Origin: Streptomyces violaceorubidus
Lineage (GTDB): Bacteria; Actinomycetota; Actinomycetes; Streptomycetales; Streptomycetaceae
Assembly (NCBI RefSeq): GCF_000717995.1
Contig: NZ_JODM01000011.1
Location: 62,001 to 126,000 of the forward strand
Direction: 5' to 3'
DNA length: 64,000 nt
Under the pieces are notes generated by a model. The model did no database searches. It worked only from the letters and a program-made list of their open reading frames with translations, and was not told the DNA's origin. Position numbers and translations under genes: made by a program. Shown piece by piece: positions 44,161-55,395 of this stretch (its first letter is position 1; the number at the start of each line of letters is the position of its first letter).

Positions 44161-44841
44161 TCAGGTTCGGGTGGCCCAGGCGTAACGGTGCTCGGGGCGG
44201 CCCGCCTCGCCGTACTTGAGTGTCAGGACGGCCCGTCCGGTGCGTTCCAGCAGCTTCAGATAGCGCTGCGCGGTCTGGCGGCTCACGCCGGTCCGTTCGG
44301 CGATCTCCTGGGCGGAGAGGGGGCCGTCGGCCTTCAGCAGGCACTGGCGCACCAGCTCGGCGGTGGTGGGGGAGTGGCCCTTGGGCAGCCCGGGTTCGGA
44401 GGGTGCCGACAGGGCGCCGAAGATCCGGTCGACCTCGGCCTGTTCCGCCTCACCGCCCCCGTCGAGGGTGCGGCGCAGTTCGGCGTACGCCTCCAGTTTG
44501 GCGCGCAGACCGGCGAAGGCGAACGGCTTCACCAGGTACTGGAGCGCACCCTGACGCATCGCCGCCTGCACGGTCGACACGTCGCGGGCGGCGGTCACCA
44601 TGATGACGTCGGCCTGGCGCCCCCGCCGCCGCATCTCCCGGACGACCTCCAGTCCCGTCCGGTCGGGCAGGTAGTGGTCCAGCAGGATCAGGTCGAGGCG
44701 GGGCAGCCTCTCCACCGCGTCCAGCGCCTCCAGCGCGCTGTGTGCCTCACCGGCGACGTGGAAGCCCGGCACCTTCTCGACATAGGCGGCGTTGACGCGC
44801 GCGACGCGCGTGTCGTCGTCCACGACCAGGACCTCGATCAT
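44161..44841 (-). CDS. CitB/DcuR-type response regulator
   Basis: A 226-residue response regulator. The receiver domain has VLVVDDDTRVARV, the phosphorylated Asp in LILLDHYLPD, and the conserved Lys in YLVKPFAF. The C-terminal output domain holds an HTH of the CitB/DcuR type: LSAQEIAERTGVSRQTAQRY and LKLLERTGRAVLTLKYGEAG. The ATG at 44841 overlaps the end of the sensor gene (ATGA), so both are one operon. The likely target is the adjacent symporter operon. Confidence 0.9.
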   Translation of the reverse strand: MIEVLVVDDDTRVARVNAAYVEKVPGFHVAGEAHSALEALDAVERLPRLDLILLDHYLPDRTGLEVVREMRRRGRQADVIMVTAARDVSTVQAAMRQGALQYLVKPFAFAGLRAKLEAYAELRRTLDGGGEAEQAEVDRIFGALSAPSEPGLPKGHSPTTAELVRQCLLKADGPLSAQEIAERTGVSRQTAQRYLKLLERTGRAVLTLKYGEAGRPEHRYAWATRT

Positions 44842-46514
44842 CGGGACTCCTCCTCGGCGGCGGCGGTCACAGGGGCGGTGAGGGCGGGGTGCGGGACCGG
44901 TTCGGTCAGGGCATCCGGGAGGACGATGACGAACTCCGCACCGCCGCCGTACGCCTTCCCGACGGCCGCGCTGCCGCCCTGCCGTTCGGCCAGGCGGCGC
45001 ACCAGCGACAGCCCGATGCCGCGCCCGCGGTGCGCCGGCGCCTCCTTCGTGGACCAGCCCGCGGTGAACACCAGGTCCCGGTGGTCCGCCGGAATCCCGG
45101 GCCCCGTGTCGCGCACCGTGAGTGTGGCGGCGCGTCCCTCGGCACGCAGTTCGACCTCCACGCGCGCGTGCGCCGTCCCCGCGGCGGCGTCGAGGGCGTT
45201 GTCGACCAGGTTGCCGACGATCGTGACGAGTCCCCGGGGATCGACCAGGCGGTCCGGCAGCCGCGTCCGGTCCGACACCCACAGGGCGACTCCCCGTTCG
45301 GCCGCGACGGTGGCCTTGCCGACCAGCAGCGCGGCGAGCAGCGGGTCCTGGATCCGCTCCGTGATCTGTTCCGCGGTGACCCGGTGGTCGCCGACCACCT
45401 CGCCGACGAACTCCACGGCGTCGTCGTACATCTCCAGTTCGAGCAGCCCCAGCAGGGTGTGCATGCGGTTGGCGTGCTCGTGGTCCTGCGCGCGCAGCGC
45501 GTCGATCAGGCCGCGCGTGGAGTCCAGCTCCCGGCCGAGCTGTTCCAGCTCGGTGCGGTCACGCAGTGTGGCGACGGCCCCGCCGTCGTCGGTGGGCATC
45601 CGGTTGGCGACCAGGACCCGCTGGCCGCGCACGGTCAGCAGGTCGGTGCCGGTGACCCGGCCGGCCAGGACGTCGGCCGTGCGCCCGGCCCCGAGCGCCT
45701 CGTCGGGGGACCGGCCGACGGCCTCGCCGCCGATGTCCAGCAGGCGCTGCGCCTCGTCGTTGAGCAGGCGCACCCGGCCGCCGCGGTCGAGCGCCACGAC
45801 CCCCTCCCGGATGCCGTGCAGCATGGCCTCGCGCTCCGCCAGCAGCCCCGCGATGTCCGAGAAGGCCAGGTCCCGGGTCTGCCGCTGGACCCGGCGCGAG
45901 ATGATCCAGGACGCCAGGGCGCCGACGGCCAGCGCACCACCGGCGTAGGCGAACAGGCCGGGGATGGCGTGGATCAGCCGCGCCCGGACGCTGTCGTACG
46001 CGATCCCGACCGAGACCGCCCCGACGATCTCGCCGTCGCCGTCGCGCAACGGCACCTTCCCGCGGGCGGAGCGGCCCAGGGTGCCGTTGTCGATCTCCAT
46101 GACCTCACGGCCGGACAGCGCCTGCCCGGGGTCGGTCGAGACGACCTGGCCGATGCGCCGCGGGTCGGTGTGCGACCAGCGCACGCCCTCGCGGTCCATC
46201 ACGACGACGTACTCCGCCTTCGTGGCCTCACGGACCCGTTCCGTCTCCCGCTGCACCGGGCCGTTCGCCGTCGGCCGGGTGGTCTTGAGGTCCCGTACGA
46301 CCTGCGGCTGCTGCGCGGTGGTCTGCGCGATCGCCAGCGCCCGGCGCATCGCCTGGTCGTCCAGCTGGTCGCCGAGCGGCGCCAGGAACAGCCCGGTCGC
46401 GAGCACGGCGACGCCCGCGGCGATCGCCAGCTGCATCAGCAGCACCTGTGAGAACACCCGCCGCGGCAGGCCCAGGCGCAGTCGGCGGACGGGGGGAGTG
46501 GAGCTCATGGCCAT
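44838..46514 (-). CDS. CitA/DcuS-type sensor histidine kinase
   Basis: A 558-residue membrane sensor. Two membrane segments (VLLMQLAIAAGVAVLATGLF; FAYAGGALAVGALASWIIS) flank a periplasmic-type PAS/Cache sensor of about 145 residues. A cytoplasmic PAS domain (MLHGIREGVVALDRGGRVRL) follows. The phosphoacceptor region is ALRAQDHEHANRMHTLLGLL, with His in DHEHANR, and then the HATPase domain (NLVDNALDA, DTGPGI, RGRGIGLSLVRRL). Such sensors typically detect citrate or other carboxylates. It is transcribed with the response regulator. Confidence 0.92.
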   Translation of the reverse strand: MAMSSTPPVRRLRLGLPRRVFSQVLLMQLAIAAGVAVLATGLFLAPLGDQLDDQAMRRALAIAQTTAQQPQVVRDLKTTRPTANGPVQRETERVREATKAEYVVVMDREGVRWSHTDPRRIGQVVSTDPGQALSGREVMEIDNGTLGRSARGKVPLRDGDGEIVGAVSVGIAYDSVRARLIHAIPGLFAYAGGALAVGALASWIISRRVQRQTRDLAFSDIAGLLAEREAMLHGIREGVVALDRGGRVRLLNDEAQRLLDIGGEAVGRSPDEALGAGRTADVLAGRVTGTDLLTVRGQRVLVANRMPTDDGGAVATLRDRTELEQLGRELDSTRGLIDALRAQDHEHANRMHTLLGLLELEMYDDAVEFVGEVVGDHRVTAEQITERIQDPLLAALLVGKATVAAERGVALWVSDRTRLPDRLVDPRGLVTIVGNLVDNALDAAAGTAHARVEVELRAEGRAATLTVRDTGPGIPADHRDLVFTAGWSTKEAPAHRGRGIGLSLVRRLAERQGGSAAVGKAYGGGAEFVIVLPDALTEPVPHPALTAPVTAAAEEESR

Positions 46515-46596
46515 GACGGTACGTGGGGCCGGTGGCGTGCCGTAGGGGGGTGCGGCGCGTATCTCCCACGGGTGGGGTGCATCCCCCTGGGGGAGG

Positions 46597-47541
46597 TCAG
46601 CCGGCCAGTGCCGCCGCCAGCGGCAGGGCGCGCACCGCGGTGACCTCCATCCGCGCCGGCGAGCCCAGCACGGACGCCCCGCAGCTCTCCGGCCGCGGCG
46701 GCGCCGACGCCCCCTGTACGACGGCGACCCGCCAGTGCCGGCCGTCGCGGTGGGCCAGGGTCACCTCCCAGCGCGGTGCGGCGCCGTCCGTCCGTACGAC
46801 GGTCAGGGCCTCGGCCGTGTCCTCGCCGACGGCCGACCGCAGGGCCAGCTCGGCCGCCTGGGCCGGGCGCTCCCACGCGGAGCTTCCGCGGCAGCCCTCG
46901 ACGACGATCCGGTCCTCCCGCGCGCTGTGCAGGATCTGCTTGACGGCGTGGGCCTGGACCCGGCCGTAGACGTATCCGTGGGGCAGGACGAGCACGGTCG
47001 GTGAGAAGCGGTGACCGCCCAGGTGGGTGACCTCCCAGACGCCGTCGGCTCCGGAGGCGGCGAGTTCGGCCGCGAGGGGTCTGCCGAGCAGGGCGCAGCA
47101 CCGGTCGCGTTTTCCGTTGGTGCAGACGAGGGCGAGCGGATCGCCCGTGTGCGGGCGGCCGTCCAGCACCGAGTCGAAGGTGTGGTGGTCGCCCCGGCCG
47201 AGTGCCGCGAAGTCGAGTTCGAGCAGCCGACGGGGGTCCTTGATCGCGGTGCCGTGCAGCCACACGTTCCCCGGCACGGTGTGGGCCGCGTACACCGTGC
47301 GTTCGGCGGGCGTGCCCTGGTCCGCGTGGCGGCCGGGGCGGCGCACGAGCGCGACGCGCACGCCCGTCCCCTTCACCGCCGCGTCGAGGGCGCGCCCCAG
47401 CGCGGTGTCCAGGTGGCTCGAGGTGAGCGCCTTGGCGCCCCACGGGCCGGGCTGTTCGAGCAGCAACCAGGTCCTCGCGACGGGTGCGGTGCCCGAAACG
47501 GGCTCGTCGAGGTCCCCGGAGACGGCTGAGCACGTACTCAC
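46597..47541 (-). CDS. Sucrase/ferredoxin-like (thioredoxin-fold, 2Fe-2S) protein
   Basis: A 314-residue Suc_Fer-like protein. Motifs are CTNGKRDRCCALLGRPLAAE and VTHLGGHRFSPTVLVLPHG, which are the cysteines and His-rich segment expected for a thioredoxin-like 2Fe-2S cluster. An iron-box-like site abuts its GTG start at 47541, and the -10 (TTAGGCT) sits inside it. So it is probably leaderless and repressed by DmdR/IdeR when iron is plentiful. A role in reducing ferric siderophores is plausible but not shown. It is a good partner for the siderophore operon 42 kb away. Confidence 0.85.
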   Translation of the reverse strand: MSTCSAVSGDLDEPVSGTAPVARTWLLLEQPGPWGAKALTSSHLDTALGRALDAAVKGTGVRVALVRRPGRHADQGTPAERTVYAAHTVPGNVWLHGTAIKDPRRLLELDFAALGRGDHHTFDSVLDGRPHTGDPLALVCTNGKRDRCCALLGRPLAAELAASGADGVWEVTHLGGHRFSPTVLVLPHGYVYGRVQAHAVKQILHSAREDRIVVEGCRGSSAWERPAQAAELALRSAVGEDTAEALTVVRTDGAAPRWEVTLAHRDGRHWRVAVVQGASAPPRPESCGASVLGSPARMEVTAVRALPLAAALAG

Positions 47542-47560
47542 AGAGGTGAGCCTAACCTGA
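47542..47560 (-). promoter_or_regulatory. Iron box (DmdR/IdeR type)
   Basis: On the minus strand the site reads TCAGGTTAGGCTCACCTCT. It matches the 19-bp consensus TTAGGTTAGGCTAACCTAA at 15 positions. It ends at the base before the GTG start and overlaps the probable -10, which fits iron-dependent repression. Confidence 0.85.
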
Positions 47561-47595
47561 CTTGGCCCGCGACGACTTCCAGCCGCGCCTGGGCA

Positions 47596-48861
47596 CTACT
47601 CCGGCAGGGGGCGCGGCGGCTTCGCACCCGAGTACAGCCCGCTCGGGCGCATCCGCAGCGGGCGCTCCCCGTACTCCTCCAGGGCGTGCGCGATCCAGCC
47701 CGCCGTACGGGCCACCGCGAAGATCGTCTCGGCCGCGGTGGGGGCCATGCCGGAGGACACGGTGAGCACGGCCAGTGCCAGGTCGACGTTGGCGTGCAGC
47801 GGGGTGTGGCGGGCGGCGGTGGCCTGGACGTCCCGGGCCGCCGCGAGTGGGGGCGCCGCCCGGGGGATGTCCTCCAGGAGCGCGAACAGGGCCCGCGCGC
47901 GGGGGTCCTCGCCGGGGTAGAGCCGGTGGCCGAGCCCGGGGATGCGCCGGCCGGCCCGCAACTCCTCCGCGACCACCGGCGCCGCGCTGCCCAGATCGAG
48001 CACCTCCAGCAGCATCCGGTGGGCGAGTCCTCCGGCGGCGCCGTGCAGCGGCCCCTCGATCACGCCGAGCCCGGCGGACACGGCCGCGTAGGCGTGCGCC
48101 CGTGCCGACGCGGCGACGCGCACGGCGAGCGTGGAGGCCGCCAGGTCGTGGTCGACGAGAAGACAGAGCGCCGTGTCGAGGGCGCGCAGGGTCGGTTCGT
48201 CGGCGTCCTGCCCGCTGAGCCGGGTCCACAGCCGGCGGGCGATCGGATCCTGGTCGTCTCCGTCGCGCAGTACGGGCGGCAGCGCGGCGACGAGGGTGGG
48301 GATGAGGGAGCGCGCCGTGCCCAGGACCGCGTCCTCGGTCAGGTCGAAGCGGAGCGGGTCCGTGACCGCCGCGGCGATGGCCGCGACGCGGAGCCGGTCG
48401 GCGGGGCCGGCGTGTTCGGGCAGGGCGTCGACGGCGCGACGGGCGACGGCCACGGAGGATTCCGGTGCCGGGAAGGCGGCGCCGGGACGCAGCCGTCCGG
48501 TCCACAGCCACTCGGCCACCTCCTCGTAGGTGTGACGAGCGGCGAGTTCGACCGCGTCGACACCCCGGAAGTAGTACCGGTCGCTCTCGATGAGCGTGAG
48601 GCGGGTGCGGACGGTCAGCTCCTGTCCGGTGGCCGGGGCCGCGCCCGTGCCGCCGTCGCGCCGGTTGCGCCGGGCGAGGGCCCGCACTTCGTCGGCCTCG
48701 AAGGTGCTGCCCCGCGAGCCGGGCGTCCGTCGGCTGCCGAGCTGCCCGCGGCTGACGTACGCGTACACGGTCTCGGGCTTCACCCCGAGCAGTTCGGCCG
48801 CCTCCCGGGTGGTCAGGCGCCGCTCGCCGCCGGCGGTGTGGTCGGGCTCTTGATCGCGCAT
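47596..48861 (-). CDS. Citrate synthase-like protein with an N-terminal HTH
   Basis: A 421-residue protein. Residues 15-65 resemble a MerR/excisionase-type HTH (LTTREAAELLGVKPETVYAY, VSRGQLGSRRTPGSRG). The rest is a citrate synthase fold. It shows LHANVDLALAVLTVSSGM and GLGHRLYPGEDPRARAL. The latter has the catalytic His in a GHRLY context, where the usual enzyme motif is GHAVY. It may be a divergent citrate synthase or a ligand-sensing regulator. It is divergent from a normal citrate synthase, with only about 120 bases between them. Confidence 0.85.
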   Translation of the reverse strand: MRDQEPDHTAGGERRLTTREAAELLGVKPETVYAYVSRGQLGSRRTPGSRGSTFEADEVRALARRNRRDGGTGAAPATGQELTVRTRLTLIESDRYYFRGVDAVELAARHTYEEVAEWLWTGRLRPGAAFPAPESSVAVARRAVDALPEHAGPADRLRVAAIAAAVTDPLRFDLTEDAVLGTARSLIPTLVAALPPVLRDGDDQDPIARRLWTRLSGQDADEPTLRALDTALCLLVDHDLAASTLAVRVAASARAHAYAAVSAGLGVIEGPLHGAAGGLAHRMLLEVLDLGSAAPVVAEELRAGRRIPGLGHRLYPGEDPRARALFALLEDIPRAAPPLAAARDVQATAARHTPLHANVDLALAVLTVSSGMAPTAAETIFAVARTAGWIAHALEEYGERPLRMRPSGLYSGAKPPRPLPE

Positions 48862-48984
48862 GAGGTCACCGTATCGATCGGAGGCGGTTCGTCTTGAGTG
48901 CTGTGGAACATTGTGTTGATGCAATCAATATTGACAGATCTGAAGTCAAGTATGGACAGTAGAGTCAAGTCCGAGGAGGTAATC

Positions 48985-50157
48985 ATGTCCGTCAAGGGAA
49001 CCGCAGCGGCCGCAACGCTCGTCGAGGTGCCGCGTGGGCTCGCCGGTGTCGTGGTGGCCGACACCGAGGTCGGCGACGTGCGAGGACTGGAGGGCTTCTA
49101 CCACTACCGCCAGTACTCGGCCGTCGAGCTCGCTCAGAGCCGCGGCTTCGAGGACGTCTGGCATCTCCTGGTCCACGGGGAACTCCCCGACGCGCGACGC
49201 GGGGCGGCCTTCGCCGCCGAGACCGCCGCGCTGCGGCGGCTCCCCGACGCGGTGAGCGCCGCCCTGCCCGCCATCGCCGAGGCCGGTGGCCGCTCCGGCC
49301 CCCTCGCCGGGATGCGCACGGGTCTGTCCCTGCTGGGCGCCGCCCTCGGTTTCGGGCCGGTGTACGACCTCTCCGTCGACCAGCGCCGGCAGGACACCCT
49401 GGTGGCCGCCGCGGCCGTGCCGACGCTGCTGACCGCGCTGTACCGGCTGGGACGGGGGCTGGAGCCGGTGGGCCCCCGCGAGGACCTGTCGTACGCGGCG
49501 AACTACCTTTACATGGTGACCGGCGAGGAGCCGGACGAGGCCCGCACGCGGGCTGTCGAGCAGTACCTGATCTCCACCATCGACCACGGGTTCAACGCGT
49601 CGACCTTCACCGCGCGGGTCATCGCGTCGACGGGCGCGGATGTCGCGGCCTGCCTGACCGGTGCGGTGTCGGCGCTGTCCGGCCCGCTGCACGGCGGCGC
49701 GCTCAGCCGGGCGCTGGACACCCTGGACGCGATCGGCACCCCCGACCGCATCGACGCGTGGATCCGTGAGCGGGTGCTCGCCGGTGACCGCGTCATGGGC
49801 TTCGGTCACGCGGTCTACCGCACGGAGGACCCGCGCTCGCGGATGCTGCGTGAGGTGGCGCAGCGGTTCGGCGGCCCGCGCGTGGAGTTCGCGGTCGAGG
49901 TGGAACGTCAGGTCGAGGCGATCCTCGCGGAGCTGAAGCCGGGGCGGGAACTGCACACCAACGTCGAGTTCTACGCCGGCGTGGTCATGGAACTGTGCGG
50001 CCTGCCCCGCGAGATGTTCACGCCCACGTTCGCGGCGGCGCGCGTGGTGGGCTGGAGCGCGAACATCCTGGAACAGGCGCGGGACTCGAAGATCATCCGT
50101 CCGGCGGCCCGGTACGTGGGGCCGGGGGCCCCGGTGGGTGTACCGGCGGTGGCCTGA
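48985..50157 (+). CDS. Citrate synthase (second form, about 390 residues)
   Basis: This enzyme condenses acetyl-CoA and oxaloacetate to citrate, or a close analogue such as 2-methylcitrate. Motifs are DHGFNASTFTARVIASTGAD (first catalytic His), GPLHGGALSRALDTL and VMGFGHAVYRTEDPRSRML (second catalytic His). The protein lacks the HTH of its divergent neighbour. ATG 48985 has GAGGAGG 6-7 bases upstream. It is the likely catalytic member of the pair. The nearby acetate symporter suggests a role in growth on acetate or propionate. Confidence 0.92.
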   Translation: MSVKGTAAAATLVEVPRGLAGVVVADTEVGDVRGLEGFYHYRQYSAVELAQSRGFEDVWHLLVHGELPDARRGAAFAAETAALRRLPDAVSAALPAIAEAGGRSGPLAGMRTGLSLLGAALGFGPVYDLSVDQRRQDTLVAAAAVPTLLTALYRLGRGLEPVGPREDLSYAANYLYMVTGEEPDEARTRAVEQYLISTIDHGFNASTFTARVIASTGADVAACLTGAVSALSGPLHGGALSRALDTLDAIGTPDRIDAWIRERVLAGDRVMGFGHAVYRTEDPRSRMLREVAQRFGGPRVEFAVEVERQVEAILAELKPGRELHTNVEFYAGVVMELCGLPREMFTPTFAAARVVGWSANILEQARDSKIIRPAARYVGPGAPVGVPAVA

Positions 50158-50294
50158 GACGTGCGAGAGGCCTGGTGCCGTTCGGGCGCCAGGCCTGGTC
50201 GGGGAGGGTCGAGCAAGGAGGGGGTGCCGGGTTGCTCGCCGGTGGTGGGTCCGTGGGCCGTCGTCGGTGGGTGCGGCCGAAGACACGGGGAAGG

Positions 50295-50531
50295 TCAGGC
50301 GTCGGGGATGTCCGCCTTGGCCCGGATGAGGGTCTCCCGGCTGACGACCACGATGCGTTCGTAGTCGGCGCGGGCGGCGTCGGCGGGCAGCTCACGCTCC
50401 AGCGCCTCGGTGGCCTCGGTGCCGATGACGGCGAAGTTGCCGTCGCTCAGTTCGAACAGGTCGGGGCAGGTGGATCCCGAGTTACTGCCCCGAGCGCTGG
50501 GCGGCACACCGATGCGGCGCACGATCTTCAA
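50295..50531 (-). CDS. Small hypothetical protein (78 residues)
   Basis: A short acidic protein: KIVRRIGVPPSARGSNSG, then CPDLFELSDGNFAVIGTEAT, then ADYERIVVVSRETLIRAKAD. I recognise no named family. Similar small proteins occur beside DUF6082 genes in streptomycetes, as here. The TTG at 50531 is the best start, with TAGGAC about 10 bases upstream as a possible leaderless -10. A GTG at 50522 is an alternative. The gene reads in the same direction as the DUF6082 gene 148 bases upstream of it, so they may be related in role. Confidence 0.6.
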   Translation of the reverse strand: MKIVRRIGVPPSARGSNSGSTCPDLFELSDGNFAVIGTEATEALERELPADAARADYERIVVVSRETLIRAKADIPDA

Positions 50532-50678
50532 CGGTACCGGTCCTAGTGTCCAGAGTGATGGTGAGCACAAGCTACTGGGGTTCATGAGGCTCACGTCGCT
50601 GGATGGCCGAAAATCGCTCCGTCGTGTCGCCGGTTCCGGTGCGTTGACCTGCGCGGCCGAGTCCGCGCGGCCGCACCG

Positions 50679-51209
50679 TCAGTCTGTCGGAGGGGTCCCC
50701 ACAACCCACCATTCGTCGGTGTCGGCCTCGTCGAGATCGTGGACGAGGCCGTCGATCATGCGGCCCAGCCGGGCTTCCTCGGACGCCTCGTTCAGGGAGG
50801 CGCGCATGTGCTCGGAAGCGTCCCAGTACTCCCGGAAGACGGGGCTCTGGAAGAACTCGCGCAAGGTCCGGTACAGCTCCTCCCGGTCCAGCAGGCCCGC
50901 TCGGTGGCAGTGGTACAGATGTGTGTACCAGGCGTTGGCGTAGAAGAACTGACGTCGTTTCCGCGCCGGGATGCTCTTGTCGTAGGTGTCGATGACCTCC
51001 GCCAGTGAAGGGTCGTCGAGCGCCCTGTTCAGCAACGCCCAGTGCATGCGCTGCTGGTGCCGCAGTGCCTCGCGCCGGATGGCCAGCTCCTCCAGCCGCA
51101 GCCGGCGCTCGTGCAGACGGGCCCGGTCCAGCCGCCGCTGCCGCGCGGCCAGCAGCATGCCGGCCGCGACGGAGCCGAACCTCCCCGTGATGTTCTTCTG
51201 TGTGGCCAT
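50679..51209 (-). CDS. DUF6082 protein
   Basis: A 176-residue, highly charged helical protein with MATQKNITGRFGSVAAGMLL at the start, an Arg-rich helix (RQRRLDRARLHERRLRLEEL) and a conserved-looking FFYANAWYTHLYHCHRAGLL region before the acidic end. It matches DUF6082 as far as I recognise it. It has no clear membrane anchor. The ATG at 51209 follows GGGGGTT. The role is unknown, although such proteins are often linked to signalling or to neighbouring small regulators. Confidence 0.7.
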   Translation of the reverse strand: MATQKNITGRFGSVAAGMLLAARQRRLDRARLHERRLRLEELAIRREALRHQQRMHWALLNRALDDPSLAEVIDTYDKSIPARKRRQFFYANAWYTHLYHCHRAGLLDREELYRTLREFFQSPVFREYWDASEHMRASLNEASEEARLGRMIDGLVHDLDEADTDEWWVVGTPPTD

Positions 51210-51496
51210 GTCAACCCCCGAGTCAGGCGACCGCCCGCCGGTCGTCGAGTGCGGGTCGGCTGACGGGGACCGGCGAGCGATGGGCGGCGCTTGCCGCCTC
51301 CAGAGTGCCGAGCGGCGCTGATCGACGGGGAGGCGGAGAGGAGGCGCACGGAGGGAAGCGAGGGTCGCACGGTCCGGCGCCTTGGAAAACGTCTGCCCCG
51401 CGCACGCTGCTAACGATCGTTCACTTCGTGCCGAGGGCGACGGCTCGTATCCTGAGCAGGCCATTCCGCACGCATGGGTGAGAGAGAGGTCGCACG
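51210..51496. other. Intergenic region upstream of the CobW-family gene
   Basis: A perfect 10-bp palindrome, AACGATCGTT, lies at 51412-51421, about 75 bases before the GTPase gene. Because CobW/COG0523 genes are often under Zur control I compared it with Zur boxes, but the match is poor. Nothing else stands out. Confidence 0.4.
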
Positions 51497-52614
51497 GTGG
51501 GGCAGCGCCCGACTCCGCAGCAGATCCCGGTCGTCGTGCTCGCCGGGTTCCTCGGCTCCGGGAAGACCACCCTGCTCAACCACCTCCTCCACCGCAGCGG
51601 AGGCAGCCGTATCGGCGCCGTCGTCAACGACTTCGGTTCGATCGAGATCGACGCGATGGCCGTCGCCGGCGCCCTCGGCGACTCCACCGTGTCGCTGGGC
51701 AACGGATGCCTGTGCTGTGCCGTCGACGCGAGTGAACTGGACGGGTATCTGGAGCGGCTCGCACGCCCCGAGGCCGGCATCGACGTGATCGTGATCGAGG
51801 CCAGCGGCCTGGCCGAACCGCAGGAACTGGTGCGGATGCTGCTCGCCAGCGAGCAACCGGGGGTCGTCTACGGCGGGCTCGTCGAGGTCGTCGACGCCGC
51901 CGAGTTCGACGACACCCGCGCCCGGCACCCCGAGATCGACCGGCACCTGGCCCTCGCCGACCTGGTCGTGGTCAACAAGACCGACCGGGCCCAGGACGCC
52001 GAGCGCGTGCTCGCCCTGGTGCACTCGCTCGCCGACGGTGCCGCCGTCGTGCCCGCGACGTACGGCCGCATCGATCCCGAGTTCCTCTACGACTGCCGGC
52101 CCAGCGAGGAGCGAGTGGGGCAGCTCTCCTTCGACGACCTGCACGACCACACGGAGGGCGGCACACACCCCGGTCACCTGCACGCCGCCTACGACACGCT
52201 GTCCTTCGTCTCCGACCTGCCGCTCGAACCGCGCCGGCTCATGCGCTTCCTCGACAGCAGGCCCGAGGGCCTCTACCGGATCAAGGGGTACGTGGACTTC
52301 GGACCGTACGACGCGCGGAACCGGTACGCCGTCCACGCCGTCGGACGCTTCCTGCGCTTCTACCCGCAGCCCTGGACGTCCGCCGACGCCCGCCTCACCC
52401 AGCTCGTCCTCATCGGCTCCGGCATCGACGCGGCGGCCCTCGGCGGGGAACTCGACGCGTGCCGCCGGGACGCCGACGCCCCGCACGCCGACGAGCACGG
52501 CATGTGGGGCGTCCTGCGCTACGTACCCGACGGCGAGGACCCCGACGGCGAGGACCCCGGCGACGAGGACCTCGATGCCGAGGACCCCGACGGCGGGGAG
52601 TCGCCGTCCGCCCT

Positions 52615-52618
<4 letters not shown>
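51497..52618 (+). CDS. CobW/COG0523-family GTPase (metal chaperone)
   Basis: A 373-residue G3E GTPase of the CobW family that handles zinc, cobalt or another metal. Walker A is [12 protein letters not shown], the metal motif CLCC is in [11 protein letters not shown], and the GTPase features are [11 protein letters not shown] and NKTD. The CobW C-terminal domain follows ([11 protein letters not shown]). The last 25 residues are an acidic [15 protein letters not shown] repeat, unusual for the family. The GTG start at 51497 has GAGAGG upstream. Its stop codon overlaps the parC stop (CTAG) on the opposite strand. Confidence 0.9.
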
Positions 52619-55071
<2,453 letters not shown>

Positions 55072-55395
55072 CGCTGCCGGCTCCTTGCTGAAGCGTGAAC
55101 GGTGATCTGACGCCGTCCATTGTGGACTGCGGCACTGACAGCGACGGACCAGGACCCGTCACCGGCTGCCCGGCCCGGCGCTGCCCGCAGGGTACGCCCT
55201 CGCCCCGCACCGCCGTCCCCGGCGGCCCGTCAACCGCGTTCTCGCTCTCGGCGTACGGGGTCCGGGAACTCCACCGGCGGCCCGCACGCTTGCATACAGT
55301 GGCAGGATCGACGGAATTCCGCAGTTCCGCCCACTGATTCCACCAGGTGGTACACCCCGTGGTGCCACCAGGATCTCGCGATCGAAGGGACGTAC
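55072..55395. other. Intergenic region between parC and the M16 peptidase genes
   Basis: About 325 bases hold the divergent promoters of parC and the M16 operon. A CTTGCATACAGTGG segment near 55288 looks -10-like, but I cannot place a full promoter. No gene or strong hairpin was seen. Confidence 0.35.

Noticed and set aside
51412..51421. Zur box upstream of the CobW gene
   Set aside because: The 10-bp palindrome AACGATCGTT does not match the Streptomyces Zur consensus closely enough.
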